Part shown: positions 43,893 to 52,499 of the stretch, piece by piece
Numbering within the stretch: the first letter of the stretch is position 1
Layout of the letters: every line of letters begins with the position of its first letter
DNA from: Acidocella sp. KAb 2-4
GTDB lineage: Bacteria; Pseudomonadota; Alphaproteobacteria; Acetobacterales; Acetobacteraceae
DNA: 64,000 bases
NCBI RefSeq assembly: GCF_020567705.1
Contig: NZ_JAJDJU010000010.1
Location: forward strand, 44,180 to 108,179
Direction of reading: 5' to 3'
Made by a program: the position numbers and the translations under genes
The notes under the pieces: generated by a model
The model's database searches: none
What the model was told of the DNA's origin: nothing
The model's input: only the letters and a program-made list of their open reading frames with translations

Positions 43893-44142
43893 CGAACACT
43901 CCTTCAGAAAATCGATCATACAATCGATGTTGAATTGCGGATCTGGCCGCAAGCTGGGTCTGTAGTCTGGTCTTTTTGTGGCCGGAAGGGGGGAAGAATG
44001 TGGCGACGGTATGAAGGCCGATTAAAAAGCATCCACCTGAAGGGCGGATGAAGATTTCCTCCGGGTCTGCCGAGGGGCGGCCTCTTTATCAGGCGAGGCG
44101 GGACGGTTTATGCCTTTTGCGCCGCATCAACAGAGGATGTTC

Positions 44143-44634
44143 ATGACCAGACTGCCCATCGCCGCGCTGCTCGCCGCGCTCGCCCTCGCCCTGCCGGCCC
44201 ACGCCCAGGATGACCAGGATGGCCCGGCCTCGGTGCTCGCCGCCCAGAACGCCTATCGCGCCGCCCTCGGCTTGGCGCCGTTGCGCTGGTCGGACCAGCT
44301 CGCCGACCAGGCGCAGCAATGGGCGGACCATCTCGCCGAGATCGGGGAGCTGGTGCATAGCGGCTCGGGGCAGAATCTGGCCATGGCCGCGGCGGGCAGC
44401 GAGTCGCCGGCGCAGCTGGTCGATTTGTGGGGCAGCGAGGAGGCGAATTTCACCGATGGCAATTTCCCCGACATCTCAACCACCGGCAATTGGATGGATG
44501 TCGGCCATTACAGCCAGATGATCTGGCGTTCGACCACCGAGGTCGGTTGCGGCTTCGCCGAGAATAATGGGCGCGACGTGCTGGTCTGCGATTACGACCC
44601 GCCGGGCAACGTGATGGGCGAGCGGGCTTATTAA
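44143..44634 (+). CDS. Secreted CAP/SCP-domain protein
   Basis: Protein of 163 residues with a signal peptide (about 1-21, ALPAHAQ) and a CAP domain: LAAQNAYRAALGL, WSDQLADQAQQWADHL, GHYSQMIWRSTTEVGCGF and VLVCDYDPPGN. Both CAP His and the HYSQMIW signature are visible. Bacterial CAP proteins are extracytoplasmic; the function is unknown. ATG 44143 is preferred to 44137 because AGAGG then lies 6 bases upstream. Confidence 0.88.
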   Translation: MTRLPIAALLAALALALPAHAQDDQDGPASVLAAQNAYRAALGLAPLRWSDQLADQAQQWADHLAEIGELVHSGSGQNLAMAAAGSESPAQLVDLWGSEEANFTDGNFPDISTTGNWMDVGHYSQMIWRSTTEVGCGFAENNGRDVLVCDYDPPGNVMGERAY

Positions 44635-44635
44635 C

Positions 44636-44661
44636 GCCGGGCCGCCCGGCCCCCTTGTTTT
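44636..44661 (+). terminator. Possible terminator after the CAP gene
   Basis: GCCGGG-CCG-CCCGGC (44636-44650) is followed by CCCCTTGTTTT. It lies directly after the stop codon; moderate strength only. Confidence 0.45.
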
Positions 44662-44788
44662 GCGCGGCCATCCGTGCTTAAGCCCGCGCTTCCCTGCCGG
44701 GTGCGTGGCATCGCGCCCGGCTATGCTCGTCCCAATTCCGGGAGGGCCCAGACCAGGGCCAGAGCTGATCAGCCGTAGGGAGGGACAT

Positions 44789-45262
44789 ATGCCGTTATAT
44801 GAAACCGTGGTGATCGCGCGCAGCGAGATCACCCAGGCGCAGGCCGACGCCGTCGCCGACGCCGCCACCGCCGCCCTCGAGGCCGGCCAGGGTTCTGTCA
44901 AGAAGCGTGAGTATTGGGGCCTGCGTTCGCTCGCTTATCGCATCAAGAAGAACCGCAAGGGCCATTACATTCTGCTGGGTCTGGATGCCCCCTCCGCCGC
45001 CGTGCAGGAGATGGAGCGCCAGCTGACCCTGAACGAGGATGTGCTGCGCTTCCTCACCGTGCGCGTGGAAGAGATCTCCGAGGAGCCCTCCGCCATTCTG
45101 TCCCGCAAGTCCGAGGAGCGCGAGCGTTCTTTCCGCGGGCCGAAGCCGGCTGGCCGCTTCGAGTCCGGCCGCAAGCGCGGCTTCGATGAGCGCGAGGAGT
45201 TCCGCGCGCGTGACGAATATCGCGCCGACCGCGATGAATACGGCGCTGAGGAGGAAGTCTGA
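44789..45262 (+). CDS. rpsF: 30S ribosomal protein S6
   Basis: S6 of 157 residues. The core (about 1-100) begins [15 protein letters not shown] and contains [16 protein letters not shown]-terminal extension of about 50 residues is rich in Arg, Glu, Asp and aromatic residues, long but typical in this bacterial group. AGGGAGG lies just upstream of ATG 44789. Its stop overlaps the rpsR start by one base. Confidence 0.96.
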   Translation: MPLYETVVIARSEITQAQADAVADAATAALEAGQGSVKKREYWGLRSLAYRIKKNRKGHYILLGLDAPSAAVQEMERQLTLNEDVLRFLTVRVEEISEEPSAILSRKSEERERSFRGPKPAGRFESGRKRGFDEREEFRARDEYRADRDEYGAEEEV

Positions 45263-45537
45263 TGTCCGACACCATCGAACCGACCGTTGGCCTGCGCCGC
45301 CCCGCCGTGGGGGCCCGCCGCCCGTTCTTCCGCCGCAAGAAATCCTGCCCGTTCTCCGGTGCTGGCGCGCCGGTGATCGATTATAAGGACGTGCGCCTGC
45401 TGTCGCGCTTCCTGTCTGAGCGCGGCAAGATCGTGCCGTCGCGCATCACCGCGGTGAGCGGCAAGAAGCAGCGTGAGCTGGCCAAGGCCATCAAGCGCGC
45501 CCGCTTCCTGGCCCTGCTGCCGTATGTGCTGAGCTAA
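45262..45537 (+). CDS. rpsR: 30S ribosomal protein S18
   Basis: S18 of 91 residues with a basic N-terminal extension; core [35 protein letters not shown] is typical. Partner of S6 in the small subunit; 13 bases before rplI. Confidence 0.97.
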   Translation: MSDTIEPTVGLRRPAVGARRPFFRRKKSCPFSGAGAPVIDYKDVRLLSRFLSERGKIVPSRITAVSGKKQRELAKAIKRARFLALLPYVLS

Positions 45538-45550
45538 GGAGACCGGAACA

Positions 45551-46111
45551 ATGGCAAACGTTGAACTGATCCTGTTGCAGCGCGTGGAGAAGCTCGGCCA
45601 GATGGGCGAGCTGGTGGCGGTGAAGCCGGGCTATGCCCGCAACTACCTGCTGCCCCAGGGCAAGGCCGTGCGCGCCACCAAGGCGAACAAGGAGCGCTTT
45701 GAGCGCGAGCGCGTGCAGCTTGAGGCGCAGAACCTGAAGCGCCGCGAGGAAGCCGAGCGTGTGGCCGAGCGCGTCGCCGGGCTGACCGTGACCCTGATCC
45801 GTCAGGCCTCCGAGGCCGGCGCCCTATATGGCTCCGTCTCCAGCCGCGACATCGCCGAGGCCGCGACCGCGGCCGGGCTGAGCATCGACCGCAACCAGGT
45901 GCTGCTGGTCCACCCGATCAAGACGCTGGGCATTTCCGCGGTGCGCGTTGAGCTGCACCCGGAAGTGATCATCGATGTGAAGGTGAACGCCGCCCGCTCC
46001 GTGGAAGAGGCGGAGAAGCAGGCGCGTGGCGAGGCCATCCAGCGTGAAGCCGAGGAGAAGCCCGAGCTCGGGCCCCTGTTCGGCGAGGAAGAGGCAGAAG
46101 CCCAGGCTTAA
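45551..46111 (+). CDS. rplI: 50S ribosomal protein L9
   Basis: L9 of 186 residues. N-terminal domain with [32 protein letters not shown], a long helix and the C-terminal RNA-binding domain. Slightly extended acidic tail. Followed by a strong terminator; dnaB, often next to rplI, is instead 6 kb away on the other strand. Confidence 0.97.
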   Translation: MANVELILLQRVEKLGQMGELVAVKPGYARNYLLPQGKAVRATKANKERFERERVQLEAQNLKRREEAERVAERVAGLTVTLIRQASEAGALYGSVSSRDIAEAATAAGLSIDRNQVLLVHPIKTLGISAVRVELHPEVIIDVKVNAARSVEEAEKQARGEAIQREAEEKPELGPLFGEEEAEAQA

Positions 46112-46131
46112 ATCTTCTTCATGTTTCGTTG

Positions 46132-46168
46132 AAAAACGTCCTCCATCCCCTGGGTGGAGGACGTTTTT
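46132..46168 (+). terminator. Terminator of rpsF-rpsR-rplI
   Basis: A perfect 14-bp stem (46132-46145 with 46155-46168) and a 9-base loop; the right arm ends in TTTTT. It lies 20 bases after the rplI stop. Confidence 0.9.
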
Positions 46169-46235
46169 GTTGCGTCACCTTTTTTTTATGACAATATTGC
46201 CTAGCTAATCATCTCCACAAAGACAGGAGAGAGAC

Positions 46236-47477
46236 GTGATCTGGCTCTGGCAAAGGCTACTTGATCGCATGCTCGCCCGGCTCGTGCGCCGCGGCTCCTT
46301 TCTGGTGATCTGGCCCAATGGGCGGCGCAGCGAATATGGCGATGGCAAGGGGTTCAGGGCGGGTATCGAGATCCGCGATGCCGCCACGGTGCGCGCCCTG
46401 GCGCTGAATCCGGGCCTGGCCTTGGGCGAAGCGTATATGGACCAGGGCTTGGTGCCGGTGAATGGCAATATCCACGACGTGTTGTGCGTGGTTATGGATA
46501 ATCTGCGCGATGTGCGGCTCCCGGCCCTGACCATGAATGCGCGCCTGCGCAAATGGCTGCGCCCGCTCCTGCAGGCCAACGGCGCCCACCGTGCCAAGCA
46601 TAATGTGGCGCATCATTACGATCTCAACGGCCGGCTCTATTCGTTGTTCCTCGACCGTGACCGGCAATATTCCTGCGCCTATTTCCAGCGTGGCGACGAG
46701 ACGCTGGAGGAGGCACAGGCCGCGAAGAAGCGCCATATCGCCGCCAAGCTGAAGCTGGACCGGCCGGACCTGAGCGTGCTCGACATTGGCTGCGGCTGGG
46801 GTGGCATGGCGCTGACCTTGGCGCGCGATTATGGCGCGCGGGTGACGGGCATCACCCTCTCCGAGGAGCAGCTCGCCGCCGCCCGCGCCCGTGCCGACGA
46901 GGCCGGGCTGGCGGATCGGGTGACTTTCGAGCTGATGGATTACCGGGCCATGGACCGGCAGTTCGACCGGATCGTCTCGGTCGGCATGTTCGAGCATGTC
47001 GGCGTGCCGAATTATCCCGCCTTCTTCGCCACGGTGAAGCGCTGCCTGAAGCCCGATGGCGTCGCCCTGATCCACTCGATCGGACGGTTTGAGGGGCCGG
47101 ATGCGACCAATCCCTGGATCGCCAAATATATCTTCCCTGGCGGCTATTCCCCGGCATTGTCCGAGGCGCTGAGCGTCGTCGAGCATTCCGGGCTGGTGAT
47201 GGGCGATATCGAGATCCTGCGCCTGCATTACGCCAAGACCCTGGCGCATTGGCGCCGCCGCTTCGCCGCCAACCGCGACGCCATCGCCTCGCTTTATGAC
47301 GAGCGTTTCTGCCGGATGTTCGAGTTCTACCTGTCAGGCTCCGAGCTGTCGTTCCGCCTGGCTGACCATATGAACTTCCAGATCCAGCTGATGCGCGACC
47401 AGGAGGCGGCGCCGCTGACGCGCGATTACATGTTTGAGCAGGAGCGGCGGGCCAAGCTTGCCTCGGCTTCGGAGTAG
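46236..47477 (+). CDS. cfa: Cyclopropane-fatty-acyl-phospholipid synthase
   Basis: S-adenosylmethionine-dependent enzyme of 413 residues that converts membrane cis-unsaturated lipids to cyclopropane forms, often for acid or stationary-phase resistance. SAM motif VLDIGCGWGGMA (about 182-193), NVAHHYDLNGRLYSLFLD, and the bicarbonate-site region VGMFEHVGVPNY. GTG start at 46236 with AGGAGAG 4 bases upstream. Confidence 0.94.
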   Translation: MIWLWQRLLDRMLARLVRRGSFLVIWPNGRRSEYGDGKGFRAGIEIRDAATVRALALNPGLALGEAYMDQGLVPVNGNIHDVLCVVMDNLRDVRLPALTMNARLRKWLRPLLQANGAHRAKHNVAHHYDLNGRLYSLFLDRDRQYSCAYFQRGDETLEEAQAAKKRHIAAKLKLDRPDLSVLDIGCGWGGMALTLARDYGARVTGITLSEEQLAAARARADEAGLADRVTFELMDYRAMDRQFDRIVSVGMFEHVGVPNYPAFFATVKRCLKPDGVALIHSIGRFEGPDATNPWIAKYIFPGGYSPALSEALSVVEHSGLVMGDIEILRLHYAKTLAHWRRRFAANRDAIASLYDERFCRMFEFYLSGSELSFRLADHMNFQIQLMRDQEAAPLTRDYMFEQERRAKLASASE

Positions 47478-47492
47478 ATTAAGCTGCAGGGC

Positions 47493-48284
47493 ATGCAACT
47501 GCCCTTCTCGCGCCCCAAAATCCCGGTCATCGCGTTTCGCGGGCTGATCGCCGCGCGCCCTGGCATGATCAGCCTGGAAGCCTATGCCGAGGTCGTCGCG
47601 CGCGGTTTCGCGATGGCCAGGAAGAGCGGAAATCTGGTGCTGGCCATCGAGAGCCCCGGCGGCTCGGCCGCGCAATCCGACCTGATCGGCCAGCTCATCC
47701 GCCGCCATGCCGAGGCGGGCAAGGTGAAGGTGACGGCGGTGATCGGCGATACCGGCGCCTCGGGCGGTTATTGGCTGGCCTGCGCGGCGGATCGCATCCT
47801 CGCCAACCGGCTCTCCATCGTCGGTTCCATCGGCGTCGTCACCGGCGGGTTCGGGTTGGACAAGTTCATCGCCCAGCATGGCATCGAGCGGCGCATCTTC
47901 ACCGCAGGCGAGAACAAGCGCCGCAACGACATGTTCGCGCCGCTGAAGCCGGAGGACGAAGCCTTCACCCGCGCGCTGCTGGATGAGGCGCATGCGATGT
48001 TCAAGGCCTGGGTGCGTGAGCGCCGGGGCAGCCGGCTGAGCGCCGACGAGGGCAGGGTGTTCGACGGCGGCTATATGCTCGGCAGTCAGGCGCTGGCGCT
48101 GGGGCTGGTGGACGGGTTCGGCGATGTCGAGCAGGTGGTGAAGGAATTGGGCGGGGAAAAGGCGCGGCCCGTCTGGCTGCGCCCGCGTCCGCCGCGCGGC
48201 GTCTTGCGCTTCTTCCTGCGCGGCGCGGCGGAGGCGGCGCTGGACGCCGCCGAGGAGCGAGCCGCCATGGCGGTGCTGCGGTGA
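47493..48284 (+). CDS. S49-family serine peptidase (SppA/SohB-like)
   Basis: Peptidase of 263 residues. The Ser/Lys dyad is Ser90 (TGASGGYWLA) and Lys142 (AGENKRRN), with IESPGGSAAQSD before it. There is no N-terminal signal or membrane helix; a hydrophobic patch near the C-terminus (GVLRFFLRGAAEAAL) may be amphipathic. Membrane-protein or signal-peptide turnover is the family role. Overlaps the next gene by 4 bases. Confidence 0.9.
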   Translation: MQLPFSRPKIPVIAFRGLIAARPGMISLEAYAEVVARGFAMARKSGNLVLAIESPGGSAAQSDLIGQLIRRHAEAGKVKVTAVIGDTGASGGYWLACAADRILANRLSIVGSIGVVTGGFGLDKFIAQHGIERRIFTAGENKRRNDMFAPLKPEDEAFTRALLDEAHAMFKAWVRERRGSRLSADEGRVFDGGYMLGSQALALGLVDGFGDVEQVVKELGGEKARPVWLRPRPPRGVLRFFLRGAAEAALDAAEERAAMAVLR

Positions 48285-48733
48285 GCCTCACGGCCCGCCG
48301 TGCCGCCGCCGCTGACGCCGCGTTGCTGCTGCGCCTGTCGCGGGATTTTCACCTGGAGGATGGCTCGCCGCTGGATGCGGCGGCGGAGGCGACGATCGCC
48401 CATGTCGCCGCGGGCGAGCCTCTGGCCCCGGCCTATATCCTGGAGCTGGATGGCGAAACGGCCGGGTTCTTCATCCTCACTCTGGGGTACAGCGTCGAGA
48501 ATGGCGGCGCGGACGGTTTTATCGACGATCTTTATCTGCGCCCCGAACTGCGCGGGCGCGGGCTGGGGCGGCGGGCGGTGGAATTGGCCATCGCCGCGGC
48601 GCGGGAGCTTGGCATCCGCGCCTTGCTGCTGGAGGTGGAGGCACCGAACCAGCGCGCCTACGACCTCTATCGCAAGATGGGCTTCACCGACACCAAGCGG
48701 CGGCTGCTGCGCCAGGTGATCGCGGCGGATTAG
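48281..48733 (+). CDS. GNAT-family acetyltransferase
   Basis: N-acetyltransferase of 150 residues. The acetyl-CoA loop is LRGRGLGRRAVELA; NQRAYDLYRKMGF is the typical C-terminal block. GTG start overlaps the peptidase stop as GTGA. The substrate is unknown. Its TAG stop shares the TTAG with the convergent cytochrome-oxidase-like gene. Confidence 0.85.
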   Translation: MSLTARRAAAADAALLLRLSRDFHLEDGSPLDAAAEATIAHVAAGEPLAPAYILELDGETAGFFILTLGYSVENGGADGFIDDLYLRPELRGRGLGRRAVELAIAAARELGIRALLLEVEAPNQRAYDLYRKMGFTDTKRRLLRQVIAAD

Positions 48734-48894
48734 CTCCAAACCGTGAGCGCGCCGATGAGCAGCAGCACGGCGATGACGATGACGACATTCACGAACAGGA
48801 ATTTGGCGAAGAAATCCCATCCCTTTTTCGAGGGCGTGTCGAAATCGACCTGGATTTCAGGCCCGGTGGTGGGCTGTGTCGTGTGCGTGGCCAT
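48730..48894 (-). CDS. aa3-type cytochrome c oxidase subunit IV-like protein
   Basis: Small protein of 54 residues: a polar N-terminus with PEIQVDFDTPSKKGWDFF and one membrane helix (about 33-51, FVNVVIVIAVLLLIGALTVW). Size and layout match the short bacterial subunit IV of aa3-type oxidases (COX4_pro type). GGGAGAG is 4 bases upstream of the ATG at 48894. The catalytic subunit genes are not in this window. A generic small membrane protein is the alternative. Confidence 0.65.
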   Translation of the reverse strand: MATHTTQPTTGPEIQVDFDTPSKKGWDFFAKFLFVNVVIVIAVLLLIGALTVWS

Positions 48895-48916
48895 ACATCT
48901 CTCCCAATTTTGGCGG

Positions 48917-48938
48917 ATTTTGCATCCTCTGGCAAAAT
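48917..48938. promoter_or_regulatory. Inverted repeat ATTTTGC-N8-GCAAAAT
   Basis: Perfect 7-bp arms directly after the purN stop and 23 bases upstream of the small oxidase-like gene. It could be an operator or a weak terminator; no T-run follows. Confidence 0.4.
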
Positions 48939-49544
48939 TTAGGGGCGGCGGGCAGCCTCTGGCAAGCGGATTTTGCGGGCGAGTTCGGCCAAGGCGCGCG
49001 GGTAGAGGAGGTGCTCTTGTTGCAGCACGCGCGCGGCGAGGTTGGCCTCGGTGTCGCCGGGCAGCACCGTCACCTCGGCCTGGGCGACGATCGGGCCTTC
49101 ATCCATGCCCTCGGTGACCAGATGCACGGTGCAGCCATGCCGCGCCGCCCCCGCCGCCAGGGCGCGGGCATGGGTGTCCAGTCCCGGAAATTCGGGCAGC
49201 AGGCTGGGATGGATGTTGAGCATCCGCCCGGCCCAGCTTTGCACCAGATAGGGGGTAAGCAGGCGCATATACCCGGCGAGGCAGACGATCTCGGCCCCGG
49301 CTTCGCGCAGCTTGGCGTCCAGCGCGCGCTCATGCGCCTCGCGGTCCTTGCCGAAGGGCTTGGCGGGCACGGCCTCGGCCCGCACGCCCAGGGCGCGGGC
49401 GATCTCCAGCCCCGCCGCCTCGGGCTTGTTGGAGAGCACAAGCACGATCTCGGCCGGGTAATCCGGGGCCTGGGCGGCGCGGATCAGCGCCTCCATGTTG
49501 GAGCCGCGCCCGGAGATGAGCACGGCCACCTTCACCTTGTTCAT
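48939..49544 (-). CDS. purN: Phosphoribosylglycinamide formyltransferase
   Basis: Third step of purine synthesis, folate-dependent. 201 residues: [13 protein letters not shown] at the N-terminus, catalytic [22 protein letters not shown] (Asn and His) and Asp in DEGPIV. Start overlaps the purM stop by 4 bases, the usual purM-purN arrangement. Confidence 0.95.
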   Translation of the reverse strand: MNKVKVAVLISGRGSNMEALIRAAQAPDYPAEIVLVLSNKPEAAGLEIARALGVRAEAVPAKPFGKDREAHERALDAKLREAGAEIVCLAGYMRLLTPYLVQSWAGRMLNIHPSLLPEFPGLDTHARALAAGAARHGCTVHLVTEGMDEGPIVAQAEVTVLPGDTEANLAARVLQQEHLLYPRALAELARKIRLPEAARRP

Positions 49545-50572
49545 GCGAAGAGCTTGTCCGTGCCCTCGATGGCGATGCCGGGCTGGCTGGTGACATGGCC
49601 GAGCAGGAAGGGCTGCTCGCCCGCCTCGCGCAGCACCTTGGCGGCGGCCTCGGCGTCGGGGACGATGAGTGTCATCCCCACGCCGCAATTGAACACGCGC
49701 AGCATTTCCTCCGGCGCGACATTGGCGGTCTTGGCCAGGAAGGGGAAGATTTCCGGCATCGCCCAGGGGCCGGTGAGGGCGGCGCCGCAGCCCTCGGGCA
49801 GGGCGCGCGGCAGGTTGCCGGGAAGGCCGCCGCCGGTGATATGGGCGGCGCCCTTGAGCAGCCCGGCCTTGTGCAGGGCCAGCATCGGGCGGACATAGAT
49901 GCGCGTCGGCGTCATCAGCACATCGGCGGCGCGCTGGCCGCCCAGGATGGCGGAGTCCCAGGACAGCCCGGCATCCTTGAAGATTCGCCGGACCAGCGAG
50001 AAACCGTTGGAATGCACGCCCGAGGAGGGCAGGGCCAGGATGGCGTCGCCCGCGCGGACATTGGCGGGCAGCAGATGGCCGCGCTCCGCCGCGCCCACCG
50101 AGAACCCGGCGAGGTCGTAATCGCCCTGCGCGTACATGCCGGGCATTTCGGCGGTCTCGCCGCCGACCAGCGCGCAATCGGCCTGTTTGCAGCCCTCGGC
50201 GATGCCGGCGATGATCCGCTTGGCGGCGGCCACGTCCAGCGCGCCGGTGGCGAAATAGTCGAGGAAGAAGAGCGGCGCCGCGCCCTGCACCACGAGGTCG
50301 TTGACGCACATGGCCACGAGGTCGATGCCCACGAAATCATGGATGCCGGTCTCGATGGCAATTTTCAGCTTGGTGCCCACGCCGTCGGTGGTGGAGACCA
50401 GCACCGGGTCGGTGAAGCCCGCCGCCCTCAGGTCGAACAGCGCGCCGAAGCCGCCCAGCCCGCCCATCACCCCGGCCCGGGTGGTCGCCTTGGCCAGCGG
50501 CTTGATCGCCTCGACCAGCGCGTCCCCCGCCTCGATATCCACCCCTGCGTCCCGGTATGTCACGCTAGTCAT
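49541..50572 (-). CDS. purM: Phosphoribosylformylglycinamidine cyclo-ligase
   Basis: AIR synthetase of 343 residues, forming the imidazole ring in purine synthesis. Landmarks: [20 protein letters not shown] start ([13 protein letters not shown]), [22 protein letters not shown] and [13 protein letters not shown]. Divergent from perM. Confidence 0.96.
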   Translation of the reverse strand: MTSVTYRDAGVDIEAGDALVEAIKPLAKATTRAGVMGGLGGFGALFDLRAAGFTDPVLVSTTDGVGTKLKIAIETGIHDFVGIDLVAMCVNDLVVQGAAPLFFLDYFATGALDVAAAKRIIAGIAEGCKQADCALVGGETAEMPGMYAQGDYDLAGFSVGAAERGHLLPANVRAGDAILALPSSGVHSNGFSLVRRIFKDAGLSWDSAILGGQRAADVLMTPTRIYVRPMLALHKAGLLKGAAHITGGGLPGNLPRALPEGCGAALTGPWAMPEIFPFLAKTANVAPEEMLRVFNCGVGMTLIVPDAEAAAKVLREAGEQPFLLGHVTSQPGIAIEGTDKLFA

Positions 50573-50676
50573 GCAAGCCCCCGATGCGCTAAGCCATCAT
50601 TCATGGCGTCAGCTTCCAAATCACAGGCGCGTTTCATCACAGGCGTTGGCGCGGCGCAATCGCTGCGGGCGGCGCC

Positions 50677-51777
50677 ATGAGCGAAATCTCCCCCGAATCG
50701 CGCGGGCGCCGGGTGCGTTGGCAGCGCGCGGCGCTGCTCGGCGCCTTTCTGTTCAGTGTGTGGCTGTTCTTCCATCTGTTCTCCCCGATCCTGCTGCCTT
50801 TTGTGATGGCGGCGGGGCTGGCCTATTTTCTCGACCCCGCGGTGAGTCGGCTGGAGGCGATGGGCGTGCGCCGCTGGATCGGCGCGCTGGTGCTGCTGCT
50901 GACGCTGGGCGTGTTCGTCACCATGTTCATCCTGCAGCTCTACCCGGTGATTGCTGATCAGGCGGCGGCGCTGGCGCAGAGCCTGCCGACCTATATCAGC
51001 ACGGCGCAGAAGGATTTCGGGCATTTCATCAGCAGCGTGCAGGAGCGCCTCGGCCCCGGCCAGGTGAGCGCCAAGCTGCGCGACATCGCGGCCAATCAGG
51101 CGGGCGCCATCGTCTCCTTCGCCGGGTCGGCGGTCACCAACATCATCGGCGGCGGGTTCGCGGTGGTGAACGTGCTCACCCTGCTCATCGTCACCCCCAT
51201 CGTCACCTTCTACCTGCTGCGCGACTGGCCCGCGATCATCCGCCATGTCGATATCTGGCTGCCGCGCCCGTATGAGGCGGTGATCCGCGCGCAGGCGCTT
51301 GAAGTGAACCGCGTGCTCGCCGCCTGGATTCGCGGCCAGGCGATCTGCTGCATGGTGCTGGCGCTGATTTACGCGCTCGGGTTGACGATGATCGGGCTGG
51401 ATTTCGGCCTGATCGTGGGACTGGCGGCGGGGGTGCTGTCGTTCATCCCCTATGTTGGCACGCTGCTGGGCGGCATCACCGCCATGCTGATCTCGTTGAA
51501 TGAAAACCCGGGCTGGCATGGCATCCTGATGGTGTTTCTGGTGTTTGCCTGCGGCCAGACGATCAATGATTATGTCATCCAGCCCCGTTTTCTGGGCGAC
51601 CGTCTGGGCCTGCCTGCGGTTTGGGTGATCTTCTCGCTGTTCGCCGGCGGGGCGGTGTTCGGGTTCCTGGGCATCATGCTGGCGGTGCCGGTGGCCGCCA
51701 CGCTGGGCGCGTTGGTGCGCTTCTGGCTGCGCCGCTACCTGCAATCACCGCTTTATCTCGACCCCGCCCCCGAGTGA
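50677..51777 (+). CDS. perM: AI-2E family transporter (PerM)
   Basis: Membrane protein of 366 residues with seven to eight helices and a central periplasmic segment (about 90-150). GLAAGVLSFIPYVGTLLGGI and the IQPRFLGDRLGLPAVWVIFSL region are family signatures. Substrate is unknown in most members. It stands just before hda, as in many alphaproteobacteria. Confidence 0.9.
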   Translation: MSEISPESRGRRVRWQRAALLGAFLFSVWLFFHLFSPILLPFVMAAGLAYFLDPAVSRLEAMGVRRWIGALVLLLTLGVFVTMFILQLYPVIADQAAALAQSLPTYISTAQKDFGHFISSVQERLGPGQVSAKLRDIAANQAGAIVSFAGSAVTNIIGGGFAVVNVLTLLIVTPIVTFYLLRDWPAIIRHVDIWLPRPYEAVIRAQALEVNRVLAAWIRGQAICCMVLALIYALGLTMIGLDFGLIVGLAAGVLSFIPYVGTLLGGITAMLISLNENPGWHGILMVFLVFACGQTINDYVIQPRFLGDRLGLPAVWVIFSLFAGGAVFGFLGIMLAVPVAATLGALVRFWLRRYLQSPLYLDPAPE

Positions 51778-51787
51778 GCGCCCGCGC

Positions 51788-52444
51788 ATGAAGCAGTTAT
51801 CGCTGCCTTTCGCCGAGGCGCAGGATTTCGCGCCCGAGGATTTCTGTCCCGCCCCCTCCAACCTGGCGGCGCGCGAATGGCTGGCCCGGCCCGATGCCTG
51901 GAGCAATGGCCGGCTGGTGCTGTGGGGCGAGCCGGGCTGCGGCAAGACGCATCTGCTGCATCTCTGGGCCAAGGCGAACGCCGCGCAGATCATCGAAGGC
52001 ACGCGGCTGCGCGGGTTGGTGCGCCCGGATGGGCCGGTGGCGGTGGACGACGCCGAGCTGGCCGACGAGCCGCGCGCGCTGCTGCACCTGATCAACGCCG
52101 CCGCCGAGGCGCGGGTGCCGGTGTTGCTCGCCTCGCGTCTGCCGCCCGCGCGCATGGCCTATAAGCTGGCCGACCTCACCAGCCGGCTGCGCGCGGCGCA
52201 GAGCGTCGAGATCCTGCCGCCCGAGGACGAGTTGCTGGACCTGCTGCTCGGCAAGCTCTGCGCCACGCGCCAGATGCAGCTGAGCGTGCCGGTGCGCAAT
52301 TTGCTGCTGCTGCATCTGCCCCGCGCCCCGGCTTATTACCGCGAGGCCGTGGCCCGGCTCGACCGCGCGGCAATGGACAAGGGCGCGCGCGTGACCCGCG
52401 CCCTGGCGCTGGAAATGCTGGCGGGGCTGGCCGACGGCGATTAA
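51788..52444 (+). CDS. hda: DnaA-related regulatory protein Hda
   Basis: Short DnaA-like AAA+ protein of 218 residues without a DNA-binding domain. KQLSLPF at the start contains the sliding-clamp-binding box (QLSLPF). Walker A GEPGCGKTH (about 46-54), Walker B VAVDDAEL, and arginine finger region SRLPPARM. Promotes ATP hydrolysis on DnaA after replication starts. Ten bases after perM, 55 before ppk. Confidence 0.92.
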   Translation: MKQLSLPFAEAQDFAPEDFCPAPSNLAAREWLARPDAWSNGRLVLWGEPGCGKTHLLHLWAKANAAQIIEGTRLRGLVRPDGPVAVDDAELADEPRALLHLINAAAEARVPVLLASRLPPARMAYKLADLTSRLRAAQSVEILPPEDELLDLLLGKLCATRQMQLSVPVRNLLLLHLPRAPAYYREAVARLDRAAMDKGARVTRALALEMLAGLADGD

Positions 52445-52499
52445 CTGTTACAAATTGATCACGTCGGGGCACCGCGCGCGCTGCTAAGGAGATAATGCC

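Noticed and set aside
44635..44788. S6:S18 autoregulatory leader RNA before rpsF
   Set aside because: I looked for the conserved bulge motif in the 154-base leader but could not recognise it with enough confidence.
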